Below are positions 25,777 to 34,666 of a stretch of DNA of 64,000 bases, piece after piece. The notes under the pieces are model-generated. The model was not told where the DNA came from. It was given only the letters and a program-made list of their open reading frames with translations, and ran no database searches. How positions within the stretch are numbered: the stretch's first letter is position 1; the number at the start of each line of letters is the position of its first letter. A program made the position numbers and the translations under genes. Location: assembly GCA_024401335.1 (NCBI GenBank), contig JAKSLH010000012.1, positions 1-64,000 of the forward strand. The letters run 5' to 3'. The DNA comes from Bacteroidales bacterium (GTDB lineage Bacteria; Bacteroidota; Bacteroidia; Bacteroidales; Marinilabiliaceae).

Positions 25777-26574
25777 ATGCAGCGATATTTCATTGAAATG
25801 GCCTACGATGGCACTAATTATCATGGTTGGCAAGTCCAGCCTAATGCGGTGTCTGTTCAGGAACTTATGAACGACGCTCTTTGCAAGATCTTTCGACAGC
25901 CTAAGGAAATAACTTATATCGTTGGGGCTGGTCGTACTGATACTGGCGTCCATTCTGATTATTTCGTGGCTCATTTCGATCTTCCCGAAGCTGTCGCTCC
26001 CGAAGATATCGAACATATCCTTTTTAAGTTTAATGCCATCCTTCCATCTGATATATCTGTGTTTTCTATGCAACCTGTTGATGAGAAGATGCATGCGCGT
26101 TTTTCGGCCATGAGTCGCACATATCACTACAGGATATCGTTGAGGAAGATACCTAACCTACGTCTGACTCATTTTAACCCCTATTTTGTGCCCGATTTTG
26201 CCAAGATGAATGAGGCGGCGAAGATATTGCTGGAATATACAGATTTTACAAGTTTTGCCCGTCTGCATGCCGATACCAAGACCAATGATTGTTTTGTGAG
26301 TAAGGCCGAATGGCGAGAGGTATCGCCAGGAATATGGATATTTGAGATAAAGGCCAACCGGTTCTTGCGTAATATGGTTAGGGCTGTTGTCGGTACGCTT
26401 CTTGAGGTAGGTAGAGGCAAGATGACGATAGAGCAATTCAGGGCTGTCATAGATGCGAAGGACAGGTGTAAGGCCAGTTCGTCGGCTGAGGCTCGTGGGT
26501 TGACGCTTATTGATATTGAGTATCCGGAGGGGAAGGGGTTTGTATCTAATAGAGATTTGTTTGTAAGATTGTAA
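25777..26574 (+). CDS. truA: tRNA pseudouridine(38-40) synthase TruA
   Basis: Converts uridines 38-40 of the tRNA anticodon arm to pseudouridine. The 265-residue length is normal. The catalytic Asp is D55 in VGAGRTDTGVHS; MAYDGTNYHGWQVQPN at the N-terminus and FLRNMVRAVVGTLLEVG near 195-210 are also TruA hallmarks. It starts six bases after the acyl-CoA synthetase. Downstream lies structured repeat S1, whose last stem has a run of eight T and may terminate this transcript. Confidence 0.95.
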   Translation: MQRYFIEMAYDGTNYHGWQVQPNAVSVQELMNDALCKIFRQPKEITYIVGAGRTDTGVHSDYFVAHFDLPEAVAPEDIEHILFKFNAILPSDISVFSMQPVDEKMHARFSAMSRTYHYRISLRKIPNLRLTHFNPYFVPDFAKMNEAAKILLEYTDFTSFARLHADTKTNDCFVSKAEWREVSPGIWIFEIKANRFLRNMVRAVVGTLLEVGRGKMTIEQFRAVIDAKDRCKASSSAEARGLTLIDIEYPEGKGFVSNRDLFVRL

Positions 26575-26621
26575 ATCTTTTTTTCATTTTTCTTTTTATC
26601 CGCTGTCGCGGGGACCTTGCA

Positions 26622-26810
26622 TTTTTCTCTTCTGTCTTCCAGAAGAGAAAAACGAAGCAAAGAGAAGACTCGCCGCTGACGTTTCTTCGCCTAAAAATCA
26701 CTTCTTTATGCTACGCCGCCCTAACTCGCTTCGCTCAGACAAAGTCCGGCGCTTACGCCTAAAGAAGCGATTTTTTTTACGGCTTGTAAATGAGGCGGCA
26801 GGATGGCCGG
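26622..26810 (+). repeat. Structured repeat S, copy 1
   Basis: The element has three parts. First is a hairpin TTTCTCTTCTG/CAGAAGAGAAA followed by AACGAAGC and AGAGAAGA. Second is a stem CTTCTTTA (about 26701-26708) / TAAAGAAG (26760-26767) with inner stem CGCCG/CGGCG enclosing the loop AACTCGCTTCGCTCAGACA (26723-26741). Third is TTTTTTTTACGGC and GGCGGCAGGATGGCCGG. Copy 2 is at 27963-28214. The two long stems differ in sequence but both pair, while the loop is unchanged. On the plus strand it can end truA transcription; on the minus strand it is the 3' region of the NADAR gene. Confidence 0.85.
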
Positions 26811-26841
26811 GCGGGGCTGGTCAGGGGGAGGTTTCACGGGG

Positions 26842-27339
26842 TTATCGGCAATGAGTGCGGACGGACATTAGGATTTGACCTAGGAGGTTTTGGCCGGGCC
26901 AGTTGGATGGTGGTGTCTTCATGGCTGTTTGGGCGTCGAGTCCTATGCCCCATATCTTGTCGAATGGGCTGGCTTCGGCGAGTGGTGCGTTGCCGGTGGA
27001 GAGGAGATATTCTTTGAGCTTGTGGTTGCGAGGATCGGAGAACTTGGCGATGTTGCCTTTGGTGACTATTGCGACACGTTGACTCTGCCAGATATCTTCA
27101 TCATAGTTCCTCACCTGTCGGCCGAGTTTCTTCATTACAGATGGATCAGTGGTCTGCATTATCTGCTGGGCAATATATGTGTCTTTGAAAAGAAGAGCTT
27201 TCTGTGCCATCATATATTGCTCTGCGCAGGCATATTCTATGTTGTCAGCAACAAATGGGGCTATGTACCACTGAGTAAGACACGTTGTGATGTCGCCTTG
27301 TATTGGTTGCCAGAAGTATATGGTTTTTAGTTGTTCCAT
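26842..27339 (-). CDS. NADAR-family N-glycosidase (YbiA-like)
   Basis: Protein of 165 residues of the NADAR/YbiA fold, which cleaves N-glycosidic bonds in riboflavin intermediates or in ADP-ribosylated guanine. Visible features are IYFWQPIQG at the start, the conserved YACAEQYMMAQKALLF helix, and IWGIGLDAQTA then NWPGQNLLGQILMSVR at the end. I start at the ATG at 27339; a longer frame upstream runs antisense-like through the next gene. It follows the Sel1-repeat gene by 16 bases, so the two form an operon. Confidence 0.87.
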   Translation of the reverse strand: MEQLKTIYFWQPIQGDITTCLTQWYIAPFVADNIEYACAEQYMMAQKALLFKDTYIAQQIMQTTDPSVMKKLGRQVRNYDEDIWQSQRVAIVTKGNIAKFSDPRNHKLKEYLLSTGNAPLAEASPFDKIWGIGLDAQTAMKTPPSNWPGQNLLGQILMSVRTHCR

Positions 27340-27355
27340 TGCTAGTGTCTTTTTG

Positions 27356-27892
27356 TTATTGGAGGAAGTTCCATGTTTGGAGGCGTTTTTGGGCGAGGTG
27401 GTGACCTTCGAGGTAGGCCATGCGGTAGTAGGTCTTGGCTTGGTTGAGGTCTTGGGGTACGGCCCAGCCTTTTTCGAAGAATTCTCCGACGCGGTAGTGG
27501 GCGTAGGGTAGGCCGCAAGAGAGGTAAAGACTGAAGGCTTTGGGCAGGTTGACTGGCACGCCATTGGTGCCTTTGCGGTAGATGTCGGCGAGGTTGCTAC
27601 GTGCCAGATCGTCGTCGAAGATTATAGCTCGTTCGTACATTGCGATAGCAAGATCCATGTTGCGCTCTACGCCGAGTCCGTTCTCGAATATGATGCCGAG
27701 GTTGTTGAGGTTCTCAGGGTCGCGCATAGCGTCGCTATCAGGCTTCATGACCATGGCATAGACAAGTTCCTCGACATATTGAAGTGAGAAACCGTAGTCG
27801 GTGACAGTAGGGTTTGGTTCCAGGACCAGACGGAACTGCTGATGGTTGACTGGGATGTTTTGTCCGTTGATGTTGATAAACTGCTTGTTCAT
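27356..27892 (-). CDS. Sel1-repeat protein
   Basis: Protein of 178 residues with helical Sel1/TPR-like repeats: PENLNNLGIIFENGLGVERN with AIAMYERAIIF, DLARSNLADIYRKGTNGVPV with AFSLYLSCG, and PYAHYRVGEFFEKGWAVPQD with AKTYYRMAYL. Such repeats usually mediate protein contacts; no partner is evident except the adjacent NADAR gene. I chose the ATG at 27892. There is no signal peptide. Confidence 0.82.
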   Translation of the reverse strand: MNKQFININGQNIPVNHQQFRLVLEPNPTVTDYGFSLQYVEELVYAMVMKPDSDAMRDPENLNNLGIIFENGLGVERNMDLAIAMYERAIIFDDDLARSNLADIYRKGTNGVPVNLPKAFSLYLSCGLPYAHYRVGEFFEKGWAVPQDLNQAKTYYRMAYLEGHHLAQKRLQTWNFLQ

Positions 27893-27962
27893 GGCTGCAT
27901 TTTTTTTGTTTACAGGCACAAATTTAAGTATGAGGGTGGCTCAGAATGGAGGCTAGGGGGTG

Positions 27963-28214
27963 TTTTTTTTCTCTTCTGTCTTTTAGAAGAGAAAAACGAA
28001 GCAAAAAGAGAAGAGGTTTCTTCTTCATTCTTCTTCTGGCCGTCAGAAGAAGAACGAAGCAAGAAGAAGACTCGCCGCTGGCGCTCGTTTCGCGTAAAAA
28101 CAGGCTTTATGGCCTGTTCCGATCCGAACTCGCTTCGCTCAGACATGGATCGTCGCGACGGTCATAAAGCCTATTTTTTTTACGGCTTCGAGTTAAAGGC
28201 GGCAGGATGGCCGG
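27963..28214 (+). repeat. Structured repeat S, copy 2
   Basis: It resembles copy 1 at 26622 but has two hairpins at the left (TTTCTCTTCT/AGAAGAGAAA and TTCTTCTTCTG/CAGAAGAAGAA), each followed by ACGAAGC and a purine run. The long stem is AGGCTTTATG (28102-28111) / CATAAAGCCT (28163-28172), with inner stem CGATCC/GGATCG around the same loop GAACTCGCTTCGCTCAGACA (28126-28145). It ends in eight T, TACGGCTT and GGCGGCAGGATGGCCGG. It begins 32 bases after the mnmD stop on the minus strand. Confidence 0.85.
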
Positions 28215-28246
28215 ACGTGGCCGGCCAGGGGGAAGGGAGGACAATG

Positions 28247-28906
28247 TTATTGTTTGGTGGCGCGGAGGATTTCTCTTTTGCCGGCGGGTGGGCCGGGGAG
28301 ACGTTCGACGGTGAAGCCGGCGGACTGGAGCATGCGGCGGACTATGCCTTTGGCGCAGTAGGTTACGAGGATGCCGCCGGGGTTGAGGATGGCGTACATG
28401 CGGTGGAAGATATCTTGCGTCCACATCTCGGGCTGTTTCTCAGGGGCAAAGGCGTCGTAGTAGATGAGGTCGTAGGTGTTGGTGAACTGATATGTGGTGA
28501 AGTCGGTCTCGACTTTGAGGAGATGAAAGGTTGGCAGTATGTCGATGGTTGTGTTCCATGGGGCGTCATGGAGCTGCTGGAAGAAGGGTGATATGGACTT
28601 GTCGACAAGGCTGGCGTAGTCGATCTGGCTGACGATGGCCTGTGACAGTGGGTAGCGCTCGAGGGATGTGTAGTGGATATCGCGATCGTGGATGGCCTCG
28701 GCAACGGTAAGCAGGGCGTTGAGGCCTGTGCCGAAGCCTATCTCGAGTATTCTAGGTGATGGCTTGGCAGAGTGGTGAAGTCCAGACTTGATGAATATAT
28801 GTAGCGACTCGGTAAGTGCGCCTTTTACCGAGTGATAATGTTCGTCGAGTGATGGCACATAGAGTGTCTGGCTGCCATCGTCGGTAAGTTGAATATCTAT
28901 CTCCAT
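28247..28906 (-). CDS. mnmD: tRNA U34 methyltransferase MnmD
   Basis: Adds the methyl group in the last step of 5-methylaminomethyl-2-thiouridine at tRNA position 34, using S-adenosylmethionine. The 219 residues comprise only the methyltransferase half of MnmC. The SAM-binding motif is RILEIGFGTGLNALLT, with DLIYYDAFAPEKQPEMW and GGILVTYCAKGIVRRML following as in MnmC. I start at the ATG at 28906. A TATTTTTG element ends five bases before the ATG, so the mRNA may be leaderless. Repeat S2 lies directly downstream. Confidence 0.92.
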   Translation of the reverse strand: MEIDIQLTDDGSQTLYVPSLDEHYHSVKGALTESLHIFIKSGLHHSAKPSPRILEIGFGTGLNALLTVAEAIHDRDIHYTSLERYPLSQAIVSQIDYASLVDKSISPFFQQLHDAPWNTTIDILPTFHLLKVETDFTTYQFTNTYDLIYYDAFAPEKQPEMWTQDIFHRMYAILNPGGILVTYCAKGIVRRMLQSAGFTVERLPGPPAGKREILRATKQ

Positions 28907-28910
28907 GATG

Positions 28911-28918
28911 CAAAAATA
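28911..28918 (-). promoter_or_regulatory. -7 promoter element abutting the mnmD start
   Basis: TATTTTTG on the minus strand is separated from ATG by four bases. Transcription would begin at or just inside the start codon. No clear -33 element is seen. Confidence 0.4.
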
Positions 28919-28937
28919 CAAAAGATAGGGATAAAAA

Positions 28938-28968
28938 GAAAGCCCGATGGGGGAACCACCGGGCTTGT
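28938..28968 (-). terminator. Rho-independent terminator of pfp
   Basis: AAGCCCG and CGGGCTT with inner TGG/CCA form the stem; the minus strand continues TCTTTTT. It lies 21 bases after the pfp stop. Confidence 0.88.
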
Positions 28969-28988
28969 TATTTAGTTAACCTATCGGT

Positions 28989-30632
28989 TTACTGATGCTC
29001 GAGAACGAGAGTCTTAGTAGTCTGGTCAGCAACGCATGAAGGACCAAAGTACTGGATAGGACCTGGGTAAACGTAAGCAGTCTCAATAGCCCACTCGTCA
29101 CGCTTAGAAGCGAAGAACTTGAATGGACCGCCGTCGAGCTTAACGAGAGCCTTCTGGATAACAGGCTTCATCTTACCGTTACGCTTCTCCATGTTCATCA
29201 TAGCAGTGATAGGAATACCACCAGCGAGCCATTCAGCAGCAGGCTTAGTAGTGTTACGAACAGATGACATGTAACCAGTCTTACCAGAAGCGATGAGGAG
29301 AGCAGCTACGCGACCGAGAGAGTAGCAGTAGTCAGCGTCGAAGTTAGAAGGAGCTGCGCAACGACCTTCGTAACCGAAGAAGTGGTGCTGTGTAGCGAAC
29401 TTACCAACGAACTTACCTTCCTTCTTCCAAGCAGCGAGCTTCTTAGCAACCATTTCAGCGAGGAGCTGTTCAGTCTCGATGAGAGAAACCTGTACGTTGC
29501 CGTGTGGGTCGCGCTCGAGAGCGAGCTGAGTAGAAACGGTAGTAGGAAGAGACTTGAAGAGTTCAGCATTCTCCTTAGAGAGCTTGCTAACAACGTAGTT
29601 GATCTTCTCGTCAGCAGCTACAGTGTCGAACTCAGCCTGGTTAGCAGCGAGCATATCGTTGAGCTCAGCGATGAGCTTCTTGATAGCAGGGATGAACTCG
29701 ATAAGACCTTCTGGTACGAGAACAGTACCGAAGTTAAGGCCCTTAGCAGCGCGGTTAGCAACTGCAGTAGCGATATATGTTACAACGTCGTCGAGAGTCT
29801 GGTTCTTAGCCTCAACTTCCTCACCGATGAGTGTAACGTTAGGCTGAGTCTGGAGAGCAGCCTCGAGAGTAACGTGGCTAGCAGAACGGCCCATGAGCTT
29901 GATGAAGTGCCAGTACTTCTTAGCAGAGTTAGCGTCGCGCTCGATGTTACCGATAACCTCAGCGTAAACCTTAGTAGCAGTATCGAAACCGAAAGAAGTC
30001 TCGATCATCTCGTTCTTAAGGTCGCCGTCGATAGTCTTAGGGCAACCGATAACCTGGATGCCAGTCTTCTTCTGAAGGTAGTATTCAGCGAGAACGCAAG
30101 CGTTAGTGTTAGAGTCGTCACCACCGATGATGATAACAGCCTTGATGCCGAGCTTGTTGCAGATTTCGATACCCTTGTCGAACTGCTCAACTTCTTCGAG
30201 CTTAGTACGGCCAGAGCCGATGATGTCGAAACCACCAGTATTGCGATATTCGTCAATGATGTCAGAAGTGAGTTCGATATACTTGTGGTCAACGAGACCC
30301 GATGGGCCACCGAGGAAGCCGTAAAGCTTGTTGTTAGCGTTGATCTTCTTGATACCGTCGAAGATACCAGAAACTACGTTATGGCCACCAGGAGCCTGAC
30401 CACCAGAGAGGATAATACCAACGTTGAACTCAGTAGCAGCCAACTTGCTGTCACCGTTTTCGAAAGTTACGATAGGCATTCCGTAAGTGTTAGGGAAAAG
30501 CTTCTTAATGTCAGCCTGGTCAGCTACTGATTCTGTAGCCTTACCCTCAACGAGCTTTGTTGCGCCGTTGATAGAAGCAGGGATCTTTGGAGCGTACTTG
30601 CTTCTTTCAATCTGAAGTGCACTTTTGTTCAT
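28989..30632 (-). CDS. pfp: Pyrophosphate-dependent phosphofructokinase
   Basis: Catalyses reversible phosphorylation of fructose 6-phosphate by pyrophosphate in glycolysis. At 547 residues it is the long PFP type. The phosphate-donor loop is [11 protein letters not shown]. The motif [12 protein letters not shown] at 167-178 has Asp where ATP-dependent enzymes have Gly (GGDGS), which marks PPi use. [10 protein letters not shown] at 198-207 holds the catalytic Asp. I start at the ATG at 30632. Codon choice is highly biased, as for an abundant enzyme. It is monocistronic, with its own terminator. Confidence 0.95.
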   Translation of the reverse strand: MNKSALQIERSKYAPKIPASINGATKLVEGKATESVADQADIKKLFPNTYGMPIVTFENGDSKLAATEFNVGIILSGGQAPGGHNVVSGIFDGIKKINANNKLYGFLGGPSGLVDHKYIELTSDIIDEYRNTGGFDIIGSGRTKLEEVEQFDKGIEICNKLGIKAVIIIGGDDSNTNACVLAEYYLQKKTGIQVIGCPKTIDGDLKNEMIETSFGFDTATKVYAEVIGNIERDANSAKKYWHFIKLMGRSASHVTLEAALQTQPNVTLIGEEVEAKNQTLDDVVTYIATAVANRAAKGLNFGTVLVPEGLIEFIPAIKKLIAELNDMLAANQAEFDTVAADEKINYVVSKLSKENAELFKSLPTTVSTQLALERDPHGNVQVSLIETEQLLAEMVAKKLAAWKKEGKFVGKFATQHHFFGYEGRCAAPSNFDADYCYSLGRVAALLIASGKTGYMSSVRNTTKPAAEWLAGGIPITAMMNMEKRNGKMKPVIQKALVKLDGGPFKFFASKRDEWAIETAYVYPGPIQYFGPSCVADQTTKTLVLEHQ

Positions 30633-30715
30633 CTTGATTTTATTATGAGTTGTTTTATTTTCTGTCTGCAAATTTGCTCATTTTTTGTCATAAAAGCAAT
30701 AAGCTGCAATACTTT

Positions 30716-32014
30716 TTAGCGCTTAAGGAAGTGGGTGAACACCTTTCTTGCGTAAGCCTGGTCTTTCACGCCTCCGGTCTCTCTTGCGGAGTGCATACCG
30801 ATCATAGGATTGCCCATGTCGACGCCGTGGATATCGATCTGTGACGTGAGCAGGTTGCCGAGGGTAGAGCCGCCCGCATTGTCGCTACGGTTGACAAACT
30901 TCTGGACAGGTACGCCAGCCTCTCTGCACAGTTCCATGAAGATAGCGCTGCTGTCGGCATCGGTCATATACTTCTGGTTGGCAGCGATTTTGATCACCGG
31001 TCCGCCATTGAGAGTAGGGTGGACTTTAGGGTCGTGGACGCTTGACTTGTTAGGATGAATAGCATGGGCCTGGTCGGCAGATATGATGAATGAATTGTAG
31101 GTCATCATCTGAGTCTCTTCGCGTGAGAAGTTCATCTTTTCCGCAATACGTTCGATGATATTCTTGAGAAGAGGAGATTTAGCACCCTGTTTTGTACCGC
31201 TTCCGACCTCTTCGTTGTCGAAGATGCATATTATCTTGTTGGTCTCGGTCTCAGAGGCGTCGCACATGGCGCATGTTGCCGCGTATGCCATAGAGAGGTC
31301 GTCGAGCTTAGGGCTAAGGATCATAGACTCGTCGAGTCCCATGACGCAACCACGTTCGGTATCGTAGAGGTAGAGGTCATAGTCGAGTATTTCGTCGATA
31401 GCGACACCGAGCTGCTTAGCCAGAGCATCCTTGATCATGATGGTGCTAATCACGTTGCCGTTGATAGCCTGCACGAGCAGAGGCATATCAGTCTGCTTAT
31501 TGAGCGACATATTATCGTTGATGCCCCTATCCATGTGTATAGCCAGGCTAGGAATCATTCCTATAGGCTTCTGGAAGTCGTAGAGCACCTTTTTAGGGTG
31601 CATAGGGTTGTCGGATTTGAGGACAACGCGACCGGCGGCCGACAGAGGTCGGTCCATCCAGGTGTGAAGAATTGCGCCACCGTAGGTCTCAGTGTTGAGA
31701 CGTACCAGCTTGTTGTCGGTGATCATCTCAGGCTGAGGCTTGATGCGGAAAGTAGGTGCATCGCTATGCGCGGCGATGATACGCAAGCCTTCGGTAGGCG
31801 CCTTAGTGTTGACGGTGAACGCGATGATAGCTGTACCGCCACGGCGAGTGAAGTATTTACCGTTAGGGAGTATGTCCCAGGACTTCTTGAGGCATAGTTC
31901 CTTGAAGCCCTTAGCCTTGAGCATTTCAGCTATGTTTTCGACCACATGGAAAGGAGAAGGACTCTTATGTATGAAATCCAGCAATCGCTGTGACTCTTCG
32001 ATATATTCGTTCAT
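30716..32014 (-). CDS. M18-family aminopeptidase
   Basis: Cytoplasmic di-zinc aminopeptidase of 432 residues in the aspartyl/lysyl aminopeptidase family M18. Metal and catalytic segments are visible: IIAAHSDAP with the first His ligand, the MDRGINDNMS region, CIFDNEEVGSGTKQGA with the catalytic Glu, and the final His ligand in MIGMHSARETGG. The N-terminus RLLDFIHKSPSPFHVVENIA is also typical. It follows trmD by eight bases, so the two are probably co-transcribed. It generally acts in peptide turnover. Confidence 0.93.
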   Translation of the reverse strand: MNEYIEESQRLLDFIHKSPSPFHVVENIAEMLKAKGFKELCLKKSWDILPNGKYFTRRGGTAIIAFTVNTKAPTEGLRIIAAHSDAPTFRIKPQPEMITDNKLVRLNTETYGGAILHTWMDRPLSAAGRVVLKSDNPMHPKKVLYDFQKPIGMIPSLAIHMDRGINDNMSLNKQTDMPLLVQAINGNVISTIMIKDALAKQLGVAIDEILDYDLYLYDTERGCVMGLDESMILSPKLDDLSMAYAATCAMCDASETETNKIICIFDNEEVGSGTKQGAKSPLLKNIIERIAEKMNFSREETQMMTYNSFIISADQAHAIHPNKSSVHDPKVHPTLNGGPVIKIAANQKYMTDADSSAIFMELCREAGVPVQKFVNRSDNAGGSTLGNLLTSQIDIHGVDMGNPMIGMHSARETGGVKDQAYARKVFTHFLKR

Positions 32015-32022
32015 GATAAAAA

Positions 32023-32697
32023 CTATTTTAGCAAGTCGGGTCTTAGTCGTTTAGTTCTCTCGAGAGCCTGTTGCATACGCCACTCTTCAATCTTAGCTTC
32101 ATGTCCGCTGAGCAGAATGTCTGGCACCTTCCATCCGTTGTAATCAGATGGACGAGTATATATTGGTGGCGCGAGAAGATTGTCCTGAAACGAGTCGGTT
32201 AGAGCAGACTCTTCGTCAGACAACACACCAGGCAGTAGTCTCACAACGGCATCGACGACAACACACGCAGCTAATTCGCCACCAGTAAGGACGTAGTCGC
32301 CTATGGATATCTCATCTGTTATGTAATGATCTCTAAGTCGTTGGTCAATACCTTTGTAGTGGCCACATAAGAGTATTATGTTGCCAGATAATGACAGATG
32401 GTTGGCAAGACCTTGGTTGAGTGTCTTTCCGTCAGGTGTCATGTATATGATATGATCGTAATCTCGTTCCGATTTGAGGTGGTCGATGGCATCGGCTATC
32501 GGTTGGATAGCCATAACCATGCCAGCTCCTCCTCCGAATGGATAGTCGTCAACTTTTCTGTGTTTGTCTTTCGAATAGTCTCGAATGTCGTGCAAATGAA
32601 TTTCAACGTGTCCTGCTTCGCAGGCTCTTTTTATCATTGACTCGCTGAATGGTCCCTCGAATAAAGCGGGGAAAAGTGTCAATATGTCTATTCTCAT
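32023..32697 (-). CDS. trmD: tRNA (guanine37-N1)-methyltransferase TrmD
   Basis: Methylates G37 next to the tRNA anticodon and thereby prevents frameshifting. The SPOUT knot features are clear: [20 protein letters not shown] at the start, [13 protein letters not shown], then [13 protein letters not shown] and the SAM-binding knot [16 protein letters not shown]. The 224-residue length is normal. It is not beside rimM or rplS as in many bacteria but lies between lrgB and the M18 gene. Confidence 0.96.
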   Translation of the reverse strand: MRIDILTLFPALFEGPFSESMIKRACEAGHVEIHLHDIRDYSKDKHRKVDDYPFGGGAGMVMAIQPIADAIDHLKSERDYDHIIYMTPDGKTLNQGLANHLSLSGNIILLCGHYKGIDQRLRDHYITDEISIGDYVLTGGELAACVVVDAVVRLLPGVLSDEESALTDSFQDNLLAPPIYTRPSDYNGWKVPDILLSGHEAKIEEWRMQQALERTKRLRPDLLK

Positions 32698-32761
32698 TTG
32701 GTACTTATTCTTGTTTTATGCAATATTGTCGAAAAACAATGAATTATGCAAGTTCTGAGCA

Positions 32762-33457
32762 TTATTCAAAAACGAATGATTCGATTATCGGAATAACAAC
32801 AGCGGTCAGCACTCCCATTAAGCCTATTGCCATGCCAGCAACTGCACCTTCGACCTGTCCCATCTGTATGGCTCTTGATGTGCCTATGCCATGAGCTGCT
32901 GCGCCCATCGCCAGTCCACGTGCCACTTGACTTTTGACTTTGATAGTATCTAGAAACCACGGACCAACAACACTTCCGAGAATGCCGCATATAACAACCA
33001 CGATAGCTGTTAACGAAGGAATCCCACCAGAACGTTCTGAAAGTCCGATAGCTATAGGCGTTGTTACTGATTTTGGTTCCATCGAGACCATTATCTCTTT
33101 GGGACTTCCAAACAATGAACATATCAGCAATACGCTGACGACTCCAACAATGCTACCTACGGCTACAGATATAAGTATAGAGCGCACATTGTCTCTAATA
33201 TAATCGATTTGCTTGTGCAGCGTATAACCTAGTGCTACTACAGCCGGCCCGAGCATAAACGATATGATATGGCTGCCTTTTGAATATGCTTCGTAGTCTA
33301 TATCTAATATCAGCAGTATTGGAATAATCAGAATCAATGATATTAGCAATGGATTTGTGTAAGGTTTCTTTGCCCAGTTATTGACTAATGTTCCGACGTA
33401 GTAGCATGCTATAGTCAGAGACAGAATAAAAGGTTCGCTTGTTAATATATCTCTCAT
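32762..33457 (-). CDS. lrgB: LrgB-family membrane protein
   Basis: Multi-pass protein of 231 residues, the antiholin-like LrgB/CidB partner. SEPFILSLTIACYYVGTLV opens the protein; MLGPAVVALGYTLHKQID, then SVTTPIAIGLSERSGGIPSL and AAAHGIGTSRAIQMGQVEGA, are diagnostic. I use the ATG at 33457, which overlaps the lrgA stop as ATGA; a longer start at 33472 is less likely. The pair is linked in other bacteria to lysis control and to pyruvate or glycolate transport; which applies here is not visible. Confidence 0.92.
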   Translation of the reverse strand: MRDILTSEPFILSLTIACYYVGTLVNNWAKKPYTNPLLISLILIIPILLILDIDYEAYSKGSHIISFMLGPAVVALGYTLHKQIDYIRDNVRSILISVAVGSIVGVVSVLLICSLFGSPKEIMVSMEPKSVTTPIAIGLSERSGGIPSLTAIVVVICGILGSVVGPWFLDTIKVKSQVARGLAMGAAAHGIGTSRAIQMGQVEGAVAGMAIGLMGVLTAVVIPIIESFVFE

Positions 33458-33801
33458 TGTTTTTTCCCCCATCTATCTTGCATTTTGCCTACGAACGCCA
33501 ATACTAGCAATGTGCTGATGACGGATCCAAAGACTATTGCTACGAGGTTGGCTGTTACAATTTTGTATGCGACCATAAGCCCAACGCCAGCCGGAAGGAA
33601 CATGATGGCCATATTACTTGTGAGTAAATCGGCAACTTTGCCTACGCTATTACCTTTTACAATTCCTGTCTGTAAAGCGACAAACAACAGGACCATGCCG
33701 ATAACGTTGCCTGGCACGAAATGATTTATAGTCCAGCTAATTAGTTCGCCGCCTGCCAAGAATGCGAGTATTATCAATATGCCTTTTAACGATTGAGCCA
33801 T
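33454..33801 (-). CDS. lrgA: LrgA/CidA-family holin-like protein
   Basis: Membrane protein of 115 residues with four hydrophobic segments. GGELISWTINHFVPGNVIGM and SNMAIMFLPAGVGLMVAY fit the family signature. It overlaps lrgB by four bases and follows the HAD phosphatase gene by six, so all three are probably one transcript. Confidence 0.92.
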   Translation of the reverse strand: MAQSLKGILIILAFLAGGELISWTINHFVPGNVIGMVLLFVALQTGIVKGNSVGKVADLLTSNMAIMFLPAGVGLMVAYKIVTANLVAIVFGSVISTLLVLAFVGKMQDRWGKKQ

Positions 33802-33807
33802 GGCGTT

Positions 33808-34587
33808 CTATTTGAAAAAGTGATTGATCGCATTTTTAATGCCTTCTTCATCGACAGAAGTAGTCACGTAGTCGGCAACAGATTTCACCTTGTCTTCTGC
33901 ATTACCCATGGCAATACCAATCTTTGCCCATTGGAGCATTTCTATGTCATTACCTCCATCACCGAAAGCCATTGTCTCATCTTGACTTATGCCGAAGTGC
34001 TCGCATATCTTTTCTATGCCAGTTACTTTGCTTGTGCCTTTAGCTATTATGTCTGCAAAGATTGGGCTCCATCGCGCTGTTGTACAGTTGGGAATCTGAG
34101 ATATGATTTCGGACTCTTTATCTTCCTTAAAGAATGAAATCATCTGGTATACGTTTTCGTCCTTCAATGATCTGAGGTCATCAACAGGGATGTTTGGGAA
34201 GTTGATTAGTCGTTTTATCTCTTCAACATCGTCGTTGCTGTAGTTAATGGCTATTCTGTCTTTCAGAACAAAAACGCATGGGAAACGATAGCCGCTTTCC
34301 ATGTATTCGATAATCTTGTTGATGTCATTATGCGGGATAGGATTACTGTCAATCATTTCCCCGTTTACAAGTGTTATGGCTCCATTGATCGTCACGTATC
34401 CGTCAAACTGTAGATTCCCCAGGTTGTTTATGAGTCCGAATTGTCTACCACTTGAAATGAAAAGTTTGACACCATTCTCGCGCAGGAACTCAAGGGCTTC
34501 AATGGTTGCTTGTGGCACTTTGTGAGTCTTGAAACTAACGAGAGTGCCGTCAATGTCGAAAAATACCGCCTTTATCTTTCCCATCAT
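33808..34587 (-). CDS. HAD-superfamily hydrolase, Cof type
   Basis: Cytoplasmic phosphatase of 259 residues. The nucleophile motif is AVFFDIDGTLVSF near residues 8-20, the second motif is LFISSGRQF, and the metal-binding motif is TMAFGDGGNDIEML near 215-228. The long C2 cap between them is the Cof (IIB) type, commonly acting on sugar phosphates or flavin precursors. Two adjacent ATG codons (34587 and 34584) are possible starts. It is the first gene of the cluster with lrgA and lrgB. Confidence 0.9.
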   Translation of the reverse strand: MMGKIKAVFFDIDGTLVSFKTHKVPQATIEALEFLRENGVKLFISSGRQFGLINNLGNLQFDGYVTINGAITLVNGEMIDSNPIPHNDINKIIEYMESGYRFPCVFVLKDRIAINYSNDDVEEIKRLINFPNIPVDDLRSLKDENVYQMISFFKEDKESEIISQIPNCTTARWSPIFADIIAKGTSKVTGIEKICEHFGISQDETMAFGDGGNDIEMLQWAKIGIAMGNAEDKVKSVADYVTTSVDEEGIKNAINHFFK

Positions 34588-34666
34588 TACTTTTATTATA
34601 CGATTGCAAAGTTAGAATAGGGTGGGGTGATATTCAAATATTCAAGACTAAAGAGTGTTAATTGAT

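Noticed and set aside
27842-28591. 249-codon plus-strand frame across repeat S2 and mnmD
   Set aside because: Runs through a structured repeat and antisense to the clear MnmD methyltransferase. No start signal or family match.
29382-30530. 382-codon plus-strand frame opposite the phosphofructokinase gene
   Set aside because: It is an antisense shadow: the pfp gene has strong codon bias that leaves the opposite strand open. The predicted product is low-complexity Ser/Leu/Val with no family features.
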